Shown: positions 53,061 to 61,873 of the stretch, piece by piece | How the letters are laid out: every line of letters starts with the position of its first letter | How positions within the stretch are numbered: the first letter of the stretch is position 1 | Source: Thermoanaerobacterales bacterium | GTDB lineage: Bacteria > Bacillota > Thermosediminibacteria > Thermosediminibacterales > Tepidanaerobacteraceae | NCBI GenBank assembly: GCA_012840135.1 | Contig: DUMA01000005.1 | Coordinates: 1-64,000, forward strand | Reading direction: 5' to 3' | Length of the DNA stretch: 64,000 nt | Program-made: the position numbers and the translations under genes | Notes under the pieces: model-generated | What the model was told of the DNA's origin: nothing | What the model saw: only the letters and a program-made list of their open reading frames with translations | The model's database searches: none

Positions 53061-53076
53061 TGGTACAAAAATTGCA
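53061..53076 (+). promoter_or_regulatory. Sigma-54 promoter (plus strand)
   Basis: TGGTACAAAAATTGCA matches the -24/-12 consensus at all but one informative position. It lies 21 bp before the ATG of the racemase-like gene and 110 bp from the divergent site. Confidence 0.88.
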
Positions 53077-53097
53077 AAACATTTGGAGGTTGATGAT

Positions 53098-54165
53098 ATG
53101 ACCTATCCTGTAGTGGAAATCTATATCGATAGAATCCGGTACAATGCAGGTTGTCTGGTGGATTTTTGTTCAAAAAACGGTATCGAGGTCATGGGAATCT
53201 CAAAAGGAGCATGTGCCATGGCTCCGGTGGTTAAGGCCATGCTGCAGGCAGGGATAAAAAAACTTGGAGACTCCAGACTTCAGAACATTATTTCCATGAG
53301 ACAAAATGGTATAAACTGTCCCATTTACCTCATAAGGATTCCCATGCTCTCAGAAATAGATAATGTCGTGCGGTGGGCCGACGGAAGCCTGAACTCGGAA
53401 ATAGATGTAATAAAGGCTCTTTCTCAGGAATCCATGATTCAGGGGAAAAAACACAGGGTGATTCTTATGGTGGATGTAGGAGATTTGAGAGAAGGGGTTA
53501 TGCCTGAAGATGTGCTGAATGTGGCAGGAATGATTCTGGAATTGCCTGGAGTAGAATTTGAAGGTCTCGGCACCAACCTGGGATGTTTTGGAGGCGTTCT
53601 GCCGAGTTTTGAGAATACAAAGATTCTGGCAGAACTGGCAGGTGACATAGAAAAAAGATATGGTATAAAAGTACAAACTCTTTCGGGAGGAAATACGGCA
53701 ACTCTGACACTTTTGGAAAAAGGAAAGCTTGCGCCGGGGATAAACCAGTTCAGGATAGGGGAGGCAATACTGCTGGGCACCGATGCAACTAATTTCAGAA
53801 GAGTTCCCGGAACCTTACAGGATACCATGATACTTAAGACCGAAGTAATAGAGGTAAAAATAAAACCTTCATATCCCAGAGGAGAGATAGGCCGGGATGC
53901 CTTTGGGAATACTCCGACCCATGTGGACAAAGGACCCATGAAAAGGGCAATAGTAGCTCTTGGAAAACAGGATTGCAGGATCGAAGGATTAGTTCCGGTG
54001 GATGAAAACATTGAAATACTGGGGGGCAGCAGCGACCATCTGCTGGTGGATGTGACAAAGAGCGTAAATAACATAAAGGTAGGTTCCATCATCGAATTTC
54101 GCATGTCCTATGGTGCCATGCTGAGCCTAATGACATCGAAATATGTGGAAAAGAAAATAGTATAG
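53098..54165 (+). CDS. PLP-dependent alanine/ornithine racemase-family enzyme
   Basis: 355 aa of the fold III (alanine-racemase N-terminal) type. VVEIYIDRIRYNAGCLVDFC and MGISKGACAMAPVVKAMLQA place the PLP lysine near residue 40. RVILMVDVGDLREGVMPEDV, GLGTNLGCFGG and SGGNTATLTLL are typical of the ornithine-racemase group, which makes D-ornithine for oxidative/reductive ornithine fermentation. ATG 53098 is set by GGAGG (53085-53089). Transcribed from the sigma-54 promoter upstream, together with the next gene. Confidence 0.82.
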   Translation: MTYPVVEIYIDRIRYNAGCLVDFCSKNGIEVMGISKGACAMAPVVKAMLQAGIKKLGDSRLQNIISMRQNGINCPIYLIRIPMLSEIDNVVRWADGSLNSEIDVIKALSQESMIQGKKHRVILMVDVGDLREGVMPEDVLNVAGMILELPGVEFEGLGTNLGCFGGVLPSFENTKILAELAGDIEKRYGIKVQTLSGGNTATLTLLEKGKLAPGINQFRIGEAILLGTDATNFRRVPGTLQDTMILKTEVIEVKIKPSYPRGEIGRDAFGNTPTHVDKGPMKRAIVALGKQDCRIEGLVPVDENIEILGGSSDHLLVDVTKSVNNIKVGSIIEFRMSYGAMLSLMTSKYVEKKIV

Positions 54166-54189
54166 ATTACTTCTTAGAGGAGGCAGGTT

Positions 54190-55833
54190 ATGCCGGATTT
54201 GGGTGAAAAAATAAAAAGGTTATCTATGGAGTTGACCCGAATTGCCAGCATTGTTGGAACCACGGGAGAAATAAGAGCGGCTGGGTATATATATGAATAT
54301 CTAAAAAAAGTGAACTATTTTGTACAAAATCCCGGGAATCTTCAACTGAAGGACCTTAAAAACGACCCTTTGAATAGAAAATATATCATGGCCTTTTTGG
54401 AAGGCAAAAAAACTTCTCCCAACACAATTTTGCTTCTTGGGCATATTGATACGGTTGGTGTGGATGATTATGGTGACCTTAAGGAATACGCTACAGAACC
54501 TGAAATATTAAAATCGATGCTGAGCAAAAAAAGTTTTGATGAAGAAATTAAATCTGATTTGAAGTCCGATAACTGGATTTTTAGCAGGGGAATTTTTGAT
54601 ATGAAGACCGGCGTGGCTTCCCAGATGGTTATGTTAGAAGAGTTTTCCAAACATCTTGAAAAACTACGGGGGAACCTTGTCTTTATCGGAGTGCCGGATG
54701 AAGAGGGAAATTCTTCAGGAATGCTCTCTGCTGTCCAGGATCTGGCCGAATTAACAAAGCAAAAGGGCTGGGAATTTATAGCAGCAATAGATACTGATTA
54801 CATGACCGGACAGTATGCCGGAGATGAAAAAAAATATGTATATGTTGGGACTGTTGGGAAACTTTTGCCATGTTTTTATGTGTACGGGAAGGAAACCCAT
54901 GTGGGGGAGGCCTTCAGCGGCCTTGACGCGAATTTGCTGGCATCGGAGCTAATTAAAGAGATAGATTTAAACTACGACCTTTGCGATGTAGCCGGTGGTG
55001 AGGCCACGCTTCCGCCTATAAGCCTCCACCAGCGGGACCTGAAGGCTGAGTATTCGGTACAGACGGTGAATGCTGTAAACCTGTATTTTAATTTTGCTAC
55101 ACACAAAAGCCAGCCTGATGAAGTTCTGGAGAAATTGAAACAAAAAGCTATAAGGGCCTTTGACAATACCATAAAAAGGCTCAATGAAAACTACAAGAAG
55201 TACTGTGAGCTGAGCGGAATACCGTTTAAAAAACTTCCGTGGCAGTCAAAGGTTTTGACCTTTGAAGAACTATACAAAAATGTTAAAGATGAAGCTGGAA
55301 ATGAATTTGAAGGTAAGTTCGAAGCACTAATCGATGAATTGCTGAAAAAAGGTGCCGATGACAGGGAATTTTCTCTGAGAGTGGTACAGGAAGTGCACAA
55401 GCATTATTCTGACAAAAACCCTATGATCATAATCTATTTTGCACCGCCCTTTTACCCGCACATTTTCGTAGAGGGTGAAAGCCCGAGAGAAGCGAAACTG
55501 CTGAGTGCTGTGGAAGAAGCTGTCGAAGAAGCAAGGGCAAAATCAAAATATGATATAGTAATTAAAAAATTCTATCCTTATATATCGGATTTGAGTTATT
55601 GCGGCATATCGAGAAACGAAGAGAGCATCAAAAAACTTGTGAATAATATGCCGGCATGGCCGAAAAAATATTCATTGCCGGTAGAAGCAATACAACAGAT
55701 AAACATGCCGGTATTGAACATAGGTCCCTATGGAAGAGATGCCCATAAACTGACGGAAAGATTAAGCCAATCCTATTCGTTCGACACCATGCCCTTTATT
55801 TTGGAAAAAACCATAGAAAGGCTATTAAATTAA
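54190..55833 (+). CDS. M20-family peptidase, RocB-like
   Basis: 547 aa. The M20 metal-site motifs are visible: LLLGHIDTVGVDDYG (about residue 79), RGIFDMKTGVASQMVM (about 136) and GVPDEEGNSSGM (about 168), with a large lid domain. RocB of Bacillus lies in the sigma-L/RocR-controlled arginine catabolism operon, though its reaction is unclear. It follows the racemase gene by 24 bp behind AGAGGAGG and shares its promoter. Confidence 0.85.
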   Translation: MPDLGEKIKRLSMELTRIASIVGTTGEIRAAGYIYEYLKKVNYFVQNPGNLQLKDLKNDPLNRKYIMAFLEGKKTSPNTILLLGHIDTVGVDDYGDLKEYATEPEILKSMLSKKSFDEEIKSDLKSDNWIFSRGIFDMKTGVASQMVMLEEFSKHLEKLRGNLVFIGVPDEEGNSSGMLSAVQDLAELTKQKGWEFIAAIDTDYMTGQYAGDEKKYVYVGTVGKLLPCFYVYGKETHVGEAFSGLDANLLASELIKEIDLNYDLCDVAGGEATLPPISLHQRDLKAEYSVQTVNAVNLYFNFATHKSQPDEVLEKLKQKAIRAFDNTIKRLNENYKKYCELSGIPFKKLPWQSKVLTFEELYKNVKDEAGNEFEGKFEALIDELLKKGADDREFSLRVVQEVHKHYSDKNPMIIIYFAPPFYPHIFVEGESPREAKLLSAVEEAVEEARAKSKYDIVIKKFYPYISDLSYCGISRNEESIKKLVNNMPAWPKKYSLPVEAIQQINMPVLNIGPYGRDAHKLTERLSQSYSFDTMPFILEKTIERLLN

Positions 55834-55887
55834 ATCGGTGACAAAAAGAGATTATATTTCACCAGCAGATCGTTGACAAAAGCACTT

Positions 55888-55989
55888 AGCCCGCATGTAT
55901 TGTGGAGCGGGACTAGTTTCTCAGATGCCGGCAGCTTTGCTGCCGCAAACGGCGTGCGAGCGTGTCCGTAGCAAAATATCATGCGGGCT
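55888..55989. repeat. Long imperfect palindrome, likely dispersed repeat
   Basis: AGCCCGCATG (55888-55897) and CATGCGGGCT (55980-55989) close a roughly 100-nt element. Inside it is the perfect hairpin CGGCAGC-TTT-GCTGCCG. On the minus strand it reads ..CTACGGACACGCTCGCACGC.., a sequence I associate with repeats in related clostridial genomes. It lies between two convergent genes. Confidence 0.75.
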
Positions 55990-56001
55990 TTGTCTACAAG
56001 C

Positions 56002-56029
56002 AGAGGGCAAGATTTATATCTTGCCCTCT
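56002..56029. terminator. Bidirectional terminator
   Basis: AGAGGGCAAGAT, loop TTAT, ATCTTGCCCTCT: a perfect 12-bp stem between the convergent rocB-like and NDH-2 genes. CTTTCT follows on the plus strand; the minus-strand gene ends 8 bp away. Confidence 0.85.
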
Positions 56030-56036
56030 CTTTCTC

Positions 56037-57767
56037 CTATGCTATCAGTTTTATCTCGCCGCGCCGCAGGAACCTTTTGACCACCCTGGAAATATAGGGA
56101 ATTACGTAGTAGTCAAGGCCGAAGGACCGTCCGGCACCAGCCAGCATAACTATTGAGACTACCAGGAACCACATGTCTCCGGAACCGGAGATCATAAAAT
56201 TGATATTCATGAATATGGAGCCAAGAGCCGCCAGAACGGTAAAGAGGCCTAGTATAAGGCATATTCCTATGGCCAGTTCTCCAATAGTTATCATGGTCTG
56301 GAACAGCAACGCATGCGGGAACACCACTTTTTCCATGAAGTTCACATACCACTCAGGTGTATTGGGGCCGATGGGAGCAGTGGAAGCTCCAGCCACCAGT
56401 TTGTCGCCGGCTGAAAGCCATCCTGTGTTCACTTTTTCCAGACCGGACATGAGCCACTTATAACCCAGATATATTCTGAGGAATGCCAGCCATGCGGTAC
56501 TTGTGCTGACACCGATATGTTTTATAACTGCAGGTTTGTTTCGGGTCTTGCGGAAGAACTGGTGATCAATATAATCCATGATGAAACCTATGCCACTTAT
56601 GCCAAATAAGTAATGCATGTCGGCCAAGTGTTTTATGGCTGAAGCGAGAAAACCAGTAAGCTTGAACCCCATGACTTCTGCCACGCAGTACTCGGACCCG
56701 ATGGAGACCATGTTTCCGTGCAGTTGCAATTTTAGTTCTTTTTTGGGTTTGTTGTTTATTTCAGCAGCGATGTTATATGCCGCACAGTGGGCCGATTGCA
56801 TGGCCGACTCTACCAGTGCCGGCATGGGTTTGCCGTCCTTTCCAATAAAACAGCAGTTGTCTCCTATGGCATATATTCCCGGTTCGCTGGTCTCCATGTA
56901 CTCATTTACCACAACCCTGCCCCGGCCAGAAGTTTTAAGCCCGATCGATGCTACGAAGCTGTTGGCCTGAACTCCTCCGGTCCAGATAAGGGTTCTAGTT
57001 TTGATGACTTCGCCGGATTTAAGAGTGAAGGAATCGGCAGAAACGCTGGTAATGGAGGAATTGGTAAGGATGCGGACACCTTTTCTCTTGAGATAATTGG
57101 TGGCTTTTTCAATCAAGCTGTCTGAAAGATTTGGCAGGATTTTAGGCAGTGCTTCTATTACCATGAGTGATACCTCATGGCGCTTGATGTTGTAATCAAG
57201 GCACAGGTCTTCAATCCATTCCACCAGCTCGCCTACCATTTCAATGCCGGTAAATCCGCCGCCGCCCACTACAAAGGTAAGATACTCGCGCCTTTTGGAC
57301 TCATCGGGTTCGTTACTGGCAGCTTTGAACATTTTTATGATCTGCTCTCTTATTCTCAAGGCATCTTCATGAGACCACAATGTGAATGCGTTCTCTTTCA
57401 TTCCCGGAATCCCAAAAAAAGCCGGCTCGCTGCCACAGGCCAGAACCAGATAGTCGAAAGAATAGACGCCATCGATACCGTATAGTTTTCTTTCTTTTAA
57501 ATCAGCTTTTTGAATCTCATCGACGACAAGTTTTATTCTGGTTTCTTCAAGGGCTGTTTCGAGAGAATACTCCACGCCTTCCGGCGGTATGCGATTTCCC
57601 GCAACTTCGTGCAGCTCGGTAAGGTAAATCTGATTCGGGCTTTTATTGATGAGCGTTATTTCAACGTTCTTGTTTCGCCTCAAGAGCCTATCCAGAGCTT
57701 GAGCAGCGGTAAGACCTCCAAATCCACCTCCCAGCACTACGATTTTCTTTTTATCTTCCATTGTCAT
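56037..57767 (-). CDS. NDH-2 type NADH dehydrogenase fused to a DoxX membrane domain
   Basis: 576 aa. Residues 1-400 form a type II NADH dehydrogenase: IVVLGGGFGGLTAAQAL (FAD site), TFVVGGGGFTGIEMVGEL (NADH site), GIYAIGDNCCF (second FAD site). The C-terminal 150 residues are a DoxX-like domain with four hydrophobic segments (FLRIYLGYKWLMSGLEKVNT, LLFQTMITIGELAIGICLIL). The fusion would anchor a flavin NADH oxidoreductase in the membrane to reduce a quinone or another acceptor. A Fur-type box lies 53 bp upstream. Start at ATG 57767; ATG 57761 is an alternative. Confidence 0.92.
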   Translation of the reverse strand: MTMEDKKKIVVLGGGFGGLTAAQALDRLLRRNKNVEITLINKSPNQIYLTELHEVAGNRIPPEGVEYSLETALEETRIKLVVDEIQKADLKERKLYGIDGVYSFDYLVLACGSEPAFFGIPGMKENAFTLWSHEDALRIREQIIKMFKAASNEPDESKRREYLTFVVGGGGFTGIEMVGELVEWIEDLCLDYNIKRHEVSLMVIEALPKILPNLSDSLIEKATNYLKRKGVRILTNSSITSVSADSFTLKSGEVIKTRTLIWTGGVQANSFVASIGLKTSGRGRVVVNEYMETSEPGIYAIGDNCCFIGKDGKPMPALVESAMQSAHCAAYNIAAEINNKPKKELKLQLHGNMVSIGSEYCVAEVMGFKLTGFLASAIKHLADMHYLFGISGIGFIMDYIDHQFFRKTRNKPAVIKHIGVSTSTAWLAFLRIYLGYKWLMSGLEKVNTGWLSAGDKLVAGASTAPIGPNTPEWYVNFMEKVVFPHALLFQTMITIGELAIGICLILGLFTVLAALGSIFMNINFMISGSGDMWFLVVSIVMLAGAGRSFGLDYYVIPYISRVVKRFLRRGEIKLIA

Positions 57768-57819
57768 TCCCCCTTGTTTAATTATTATTTGTAGGAACCA
57801 TCACAAACTTAAATAAAAA

Positions 57820-57834
57820 TAATAATAATTATCA
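57820..57834. promoter_or_regulatory. Fur-type operator
   Basis: TAATAATAATTATCA matches the 7-1-7 Fur consensus TGATAATnATTATCA at all positions but one. It lies in the 400-bp space between the divergent NDH-2/DoxX and apbE genes, nearer to NDH-2. Confidence 0.75.
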
Positions 57835-58167
57835 TTTAACTAAAGTATACACTATTTTTACAAAAAAGTAAAGGAGTAACATGTTCATTTTTTAATACAT
57901 TTGTGATACAATGTATTTTGTGTTTATGTACTTTAATTATATAATACTTATTCTATGAAAAAAAGTATTTTCCTTCTTAAAACACGGTAAAATTTATTAT
58001 TCCGGTTGACACATGTTTATGTATAGCGACATTATGTATAAAAATTTTTACATATTTACTGTATTTGCAGGAAATTAAAAGTTTATGGAGAATAAAACTA
58101 AGAATCCAGTTTAAATATTAAATAACACTGATATAAAGGAGGCAAGGCGACAGCGCATATAGCTTTA
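57835..58167. other. Intergenic region upstream of apbE
   Basis: AT-rich, no gene seen. TTGACA occurs at 58006-58011, but no good -10 box lies at the right spacing. An AAAGGAGG at about 58136-58143 lies 25 nt before the apbE ATG, which is too far for a normal start; a non-ATG start closer to it is possible. Confidence 0.4.
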
Positions 58168-59232
58168 ATGCGTGCGCCGCTATATTTGAATGCAAGTGCT
58201 TTTGTAAAAATTATGGCATTGATTCTACTGTCAATGTTTCTTACTTCCTGCGGAAATGTAAAAACAGAAAATCCGGTTACGAAGACGAATTTTTTGCTGG
58301 ATACTCTGATCCAGATAACGGCTTACGGAGATAATGCTTCAAGTGCCATTGACCAGGCTTACGACAGGATAAATGATATTCAAAAAAAGATGACTGCCAG
58401 CGGCGATGACAGCGAAGTCATTGAAATCAACAAAAAAGCTGGCTTGGGTTTTCAAAAGGTGAGTCCCGATACTTTTTATGTTATAAAAAGAGGACTTTAT
58501 TATTCTCAAAGTTCCCATGGCAGGTTTGATATAACAGTAGGCCCTCTGGTTAAATTGTGGGGCATAGGGACGGATAAGGCGCGGGTTCCCTCCGAGGCGG
58601 AAATAAAAAGCGCTCTGTTACACATAGATTATAAAAATGTGGTCTTGAATGAAAATGAAAACAGCGTTATGTTAAAGGAGCCGGGTATGGCCATCGATCT
58701 GGGGGCTATTGCCAAGGGCTATGCCGCCGACGAGGTAGTAAGGATACTTAAGGAGAACGGTATAAAAAGTGCCGCAGCAGACCTGGGTGGAAATATATAT
58801 GTCCTCGGCAAAAAACCAAACGGTTCGCCGTGGAAAATAGGCATCCAGGACCCCTTTGAACCCAGGGGCAATACTTTTGCGACGGTAGACGTGGCGGATA
58901 AAACTCTTGTAACATCCGGTGTATATGAAAGGTACTTTATAAAAGATGGAAAAAGGTATCACCACATTTTGGATACTTCTACGGGCTATCCCGTAGAAAA
59001 TGGTCTTGTAAGCGTTACGATCATTTCTGACCGTTCTATAGATGCCGACGGCCTTTCTACAGCGGTTTTTGCCTTAGGATTAAAGGACGGCTTGAGGTAT
59101 GTGGAAAAGCTGCCCGGCGTAGATGCGGTAATGGTGACAGAGGACCGTAAAGTCTATACCAGTTCAGGAGTCGAGAAATATAATTTTAGGATAGTAAACA
59201 GCCAGTTTAAGCTGGAAAAACTTTCGGAATAA
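58168..59232 (+). CDS. apbE: FAD:protein FMN transferase (ApbE), lipoprotein
   Basis: 354 aa. Lipobox LTSC at about residue 27, then the ApbE domain: LLDTLIQITAYG, GRFDITVGPLVKLWG, AIDLGAIAKGYAADEV, AADLGGNIYVLGKKPNG, HHILDTSTGYP and DADGLSTAVFALG. It uses FAD to attach FMN to a Thr/Ser of an exported acceptor. No acceptor with a clear flavinylation motif is seen in this window. The start is uncertain because of the distant ribosome-binding site. Confidence 0.93.
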   Translation: MRAPLYLNASAFVKIMALILLSMFLTSCGNVKTENPVTKTNFLLDTLIQITAYGDNASSAIDQAYDRINDIQKKMTASGDDSEVIEINKKAGLGFQKVSPDTFYVIKRGLYYSQSSHGRFDITVGPLVKLWGIGTDKARVPSEAEIKSALLHIDYKNVVLNENENSVMLKEPGMAIDLGAIAKGYAADEVVRILKENGIKSAAADLGGNIYVLGKKPNGSPWKIGIQDPFEPRGNTFATVDVADKTLVTSGVYERYFIKDGKRYHHILDTSTGYPVENGLVSVTIISDRSIDADGLSTAVFALGLKDGLRYVEKLPGVDAVMVTEDRKVYTSSGVEKYNFRIVNSQFKLEKLSE

Positions 59233-59288
59233 AATATAAAACACTTTAGTATTTATTTTAAAAGAATTTATTAAAGGGGAAGTGGAAA

Positions 59289-60248
59289 ATGAAGAAACTT
59301 TTTATCTTGCTGCTTGTCTTTATGGTAATCGGGTTGAGCGGGTGCACCAATAGCAAAAATGGGAGTGAAAAAAGTGCTGCACCGCAGGCTGAATCCGGTT
59401 CGGAAATAGTAAAAATAGGTATTCTGCCGGATGTAGACTCCGTACCGTTTATTGCGGCCGATATTAAAGGGTATTTTAACAAAGAAGGAGTGAAGGTAGA
59501 GCTGGTCTCCTTTAAAAATCCCGTGGAAAGAGACGCAGCACTTCAGGGGGGTGCCATAGATGGTGAAGTTGGTGATATCCTGGCTGCAGCTTTTGCCGTT
59601 CAAAACGGGCTGGATGTAAAAATAACGTCCATAACCAATGGAAAGTATGATATCCTGGTCGCACCAAATTCAAACATAAAGGATGCCAATGGTCTGAAAG
59701 GCAAAAAGGTGGCCCTGTCAAAAAACACCATAATAGAATATGCGGTGGACCGGATGCTTTCCCAGAAGGGTCTTTCTGACGGCGATATTGAAAAGGTAGT
59801 AGTAGCTCAGATGCCTGTAAGGCTTGAAATGCTCAAATCCGGCAAGGTGGATGCGGCTTGCTTGCCAGAGCCCCTGTCAACCCTTGCAGTAAAGTCCGGT
59901 GCAAGGTTGTTGCTCTCTACAAGGGATATATCTCTGGCTCCGGGAATAATGCTGTTTACCCAAAAGGCTATCGATAGCAAAGGAAATTACATAAAAAAAG
60001 TATATGAAGCCTATGAGAAGGTGACGTCCGATATCAATGCCAATCCTGAAAATTTCAGAGATGTTCTTTCCACCGCCCACTTTCCGGAAGAAGTAGTGGG
60101 AACCTTTGAGTTTCCTCATTATACAGGGCTTTCAGTTCCATCGGAAAGCGATATAAAACAGGTCATGGACTGGATGAAAGCAAGGGGAATGCTGAAAAAG
60201 CAGCTGACATACGAAGAACTGGTGGATGATACCTTTGTAAAAAAGTAA
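59289..60248 (+). CDS. NMT1/SsuA-like ABC transporter substrate-binding lipoprotein
   Basis: 319 aa. Signal peptide with lipobox GLSGC (Cys at about 19). The binding fold has VKIGILPDVDSVPFIAADIK, GYFNKEGVKVELVSFKN, LQGGAIDGEVGD and LPEPLSTLAVKSGARLL. This group includes binders of thiamine precursors, sulfonates, nitrate and riboflavin-type compounds; the substrate is not assignable by eye. Behind AAAGGGGAAG, 56 nt after apbE, so probably co-transcribed. Confidence 0.88.
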   Translation: MKKLFILLLVFMVIGLSGCTNSKNGSEKSAAPQAESGSEIVKIGILPDVDSVPFIAADIKGYFNKEGVKVELVSFKNPVERDAALQGGAIDGEVGDILAAAFAVQNGLDVKITSITNGKYDILVAPNSNIKDANGLKGKKVALSKNTIIEYAVDRMLSQKGLSDGDIEKVVVAQMPVRLEMLKSGKVDAACLPEPLSTLAVKSGARLLLSTRDISLAPGIMLFTQKAIDSKGNYIKKVYEAYEKVTSDINANPENFRDVLSTAHFPEEVVGTFEFPHYTGLSVPSESDIKQVMDWMKARGMLKKQLTYEELVDDTFVKK

Positions 60249-60275
60249 ATTGTAATATTCCAGGGGAACATTAAA

Positions 60276-61016
60276 ATGGTAAAGATTGAGAATGTATCCG
60301 TGACTTATTCTAGCATAAATGCGAGGGTAAAAGCCCTGGAGGATATCAATCTGACCCTTGAGGATGGAAGGATATATACCATAGTTGGTCCATCGGGAAG
60401 CGGAAAAACAACGCTCATATATGCCATTGCAGGCCTTTTAAAACCATCGGAGGGCAGCGTGTTAATAGATGGGGAAAAGGTCGTTGGGCCATCACGAAAT
60501 ATGGCGGTAATACTGCAGGATTTCGGCCTTTTTCCCTGGAAAACTGTGGAGCAGAACATAGCGCTGGGTCTGGTGATACGAAAGGAAAATCCCGGGAAAA
60601 TAAAAGCGATTGTGGAAGACATTCTTGACAAATTGTCACTAAAACCCTTTGCCCACCACTATCCTGGGCAGTTGTCCGGTGGTCAAAAACAAAGAGTTGC
60701 AATAGGGCGAGCCCTGGCCCTTTCCCCATCGCTTTTATTGATGGATGAGCCTTTTTCATCACTGGATGCATTCACCAGAGAGAATATGCAGCACGAACTT
60801 TTGGACCTGTGGCATCAAAATCCGATGACGGTACTTCTGGTCACACACAGCATTGAAGAAGCCGTTTTCTTAGGGCAAGAAATCATTATACTTTCATCAT
60901 CTCCCGGCAAGATAAAAGATATCATACCAAATAAAGGATGGGGATTCAGGGAAGGTGAATGGTATTATAAAACCGCAGGTATAATAAGAACAAAATTGAT
61001 GGAGTATATAAAATGA
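60276..61016 (+). CDS. ABC transporter ATPase, SsuB/TauB/ThiZ-like
   Basis: 246 aa. Walker A GPSGSGKTTL, Q-loop LQDFGLFPW, signature LSGGQKQRVAIGRAL, Walker B LLLMDEPFSSLD and switch His in VTHSIEEAV. This is the usual small ATPase of NMT1-type importers. It ends with a 4-nt overlap into the permease. Confidence 0.93.
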   Translation: MVKIENVSVTYSSINARVKALEDINLTLEDGRIYTIVGPSGSGKTTLIYAIAGLLKPSEGSVLIDGEKVVGPSRNMAVILQDFGLFPWKTVEQNIALGLVIRKENPGKIKAIVEDILDKLSLKPFAHHYPGQLSGGQKQRVAIGRALALSPSLLLMDEPFSSLDAFTRENMQHELLDLWHQNPMTVLLVTHSIEEAVFLGQEIIILSSSPGKIKDIIPNKGWGFREGEWYYKTAGIIRTKLMEYIK

Positions 61017-61762
61017 CCAGAGTAAAATATTATTTTTATGCCATCATTTCCATAGTTGCAATCTGGTATGGCTTGTCTATAATGGCAGGACCTGTTATAC
61101 CTTCTCCTTATGCTACAATTGTAACGTTTATTTATCTGTTACAGGACGACTTATTGATACATATGGCTGTAAGTCTGTACCGAATAATGACAAGCTTATC
61201 GCTGGCCTTTTGTATCGGTGTTCCTCTGGGCTTGACCCTTGGCCAGGAGAAAAAGTTTGATGATTTCTTTTCAATTGTAATAATGATCCTTTATCCGATT
61301 CCAAAAATAGTTTTTTTGCCTGTACTGCTCATGTTGCTGGGATTGGGAGATTTGCCGCGCATACTTCTTATATCGCTGATTATTTTTTTTCACATGGTTG
61401 TTACCGCAAGGGACGCTTCAAAGAACATTCAGCAGCAGAGCATGGATTCGATAATAAGTCTGGGTGCAGGCAAGTATGACATTTACAGACATGTAATTGT
61501 CCCGGCGTGTATGCCTCAAATCTTCACTTCATTGAGGATAAGCCTCGGAACAGCCCTATCGGTATTGTTTTTTACAGAAACCTTCGCTACTACCCGGGGA
61601 ATAGGATATTTCATAATGGATGCGTGGACCAGGGCGGACTACAATGAACTTTTTTCAGGGATTTTGGCGATGAGCGTAATCGGACTTTTGCTGTTCGCAC
61701 TCACAGATATGTTAGAAAAGACCATCTGCAGATGGAAATATTGCGAAACAAGAATATGTTAA
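61013..61762 (+). CDS. ABC transporter permease, SsuC/TauC-like
   Basis: 249 aa with about six membrane segments. The EAA loop reads DSIISLGAGKYDIYRHVIVP (about residues 144-163), followed by ALSVLFFTETFATTRGIGYF. It is the single permease of the importer with the two preceding genes. Confidence 0.92.
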   Translation: MTRVKYYFYAIISIVAIWYGLSIMAGPVIPSPYATIVTFIYLLQDDLLIHMAVSLYRIMTSLSLAFCIGVPLGLTLGQEKKFDDFFSIVIMILYPIPKIVFLPVLLMLLGLGDLPRILLISLIIFFHMVVTARDASKNIQQQSMDSIISLGAGKYDIYRHVIVPACMPQIFTSLRISLGTALSVLFFTETFATTRGIGYFIMDAWTRADYNELFSGILAMSVIGLLLFALTDMLEKTICRWKYCETRIC

Positions 61763-61819
61763 AAAATTAACAATCTATATGCAAAACTATAACATTGTGA
61801 TTTTTTTCTCTTGTTTCTA

Positions 61820-61848
61820 TTGTAAAAAACCCGGTACTATGCTAAAAT
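61820..61848 (+). promoter_or_regulatory. Sigma-A promoter of the rex operon
   Basis: TTGTAA (61820-61825), a 17-bp spacer and TAAAAT (61843-61848), 26 bp before the rex ATG. A possible Rex half-site (TTAACAA) lies at about 61767, but no full palindrome is seen. Confidence 0.65.
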
Positions 61849-61873
61849 CAAATCAAGGGAGTGATATATTTAC

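Noticed and set aside
61765-61815. Possible Rex operator upstream of rex (TTAACAA, TTGTGAT).
   Set aside because: Only half-sites are present; no TTGTTAA-N4-TTAACAA palindrome can be built.
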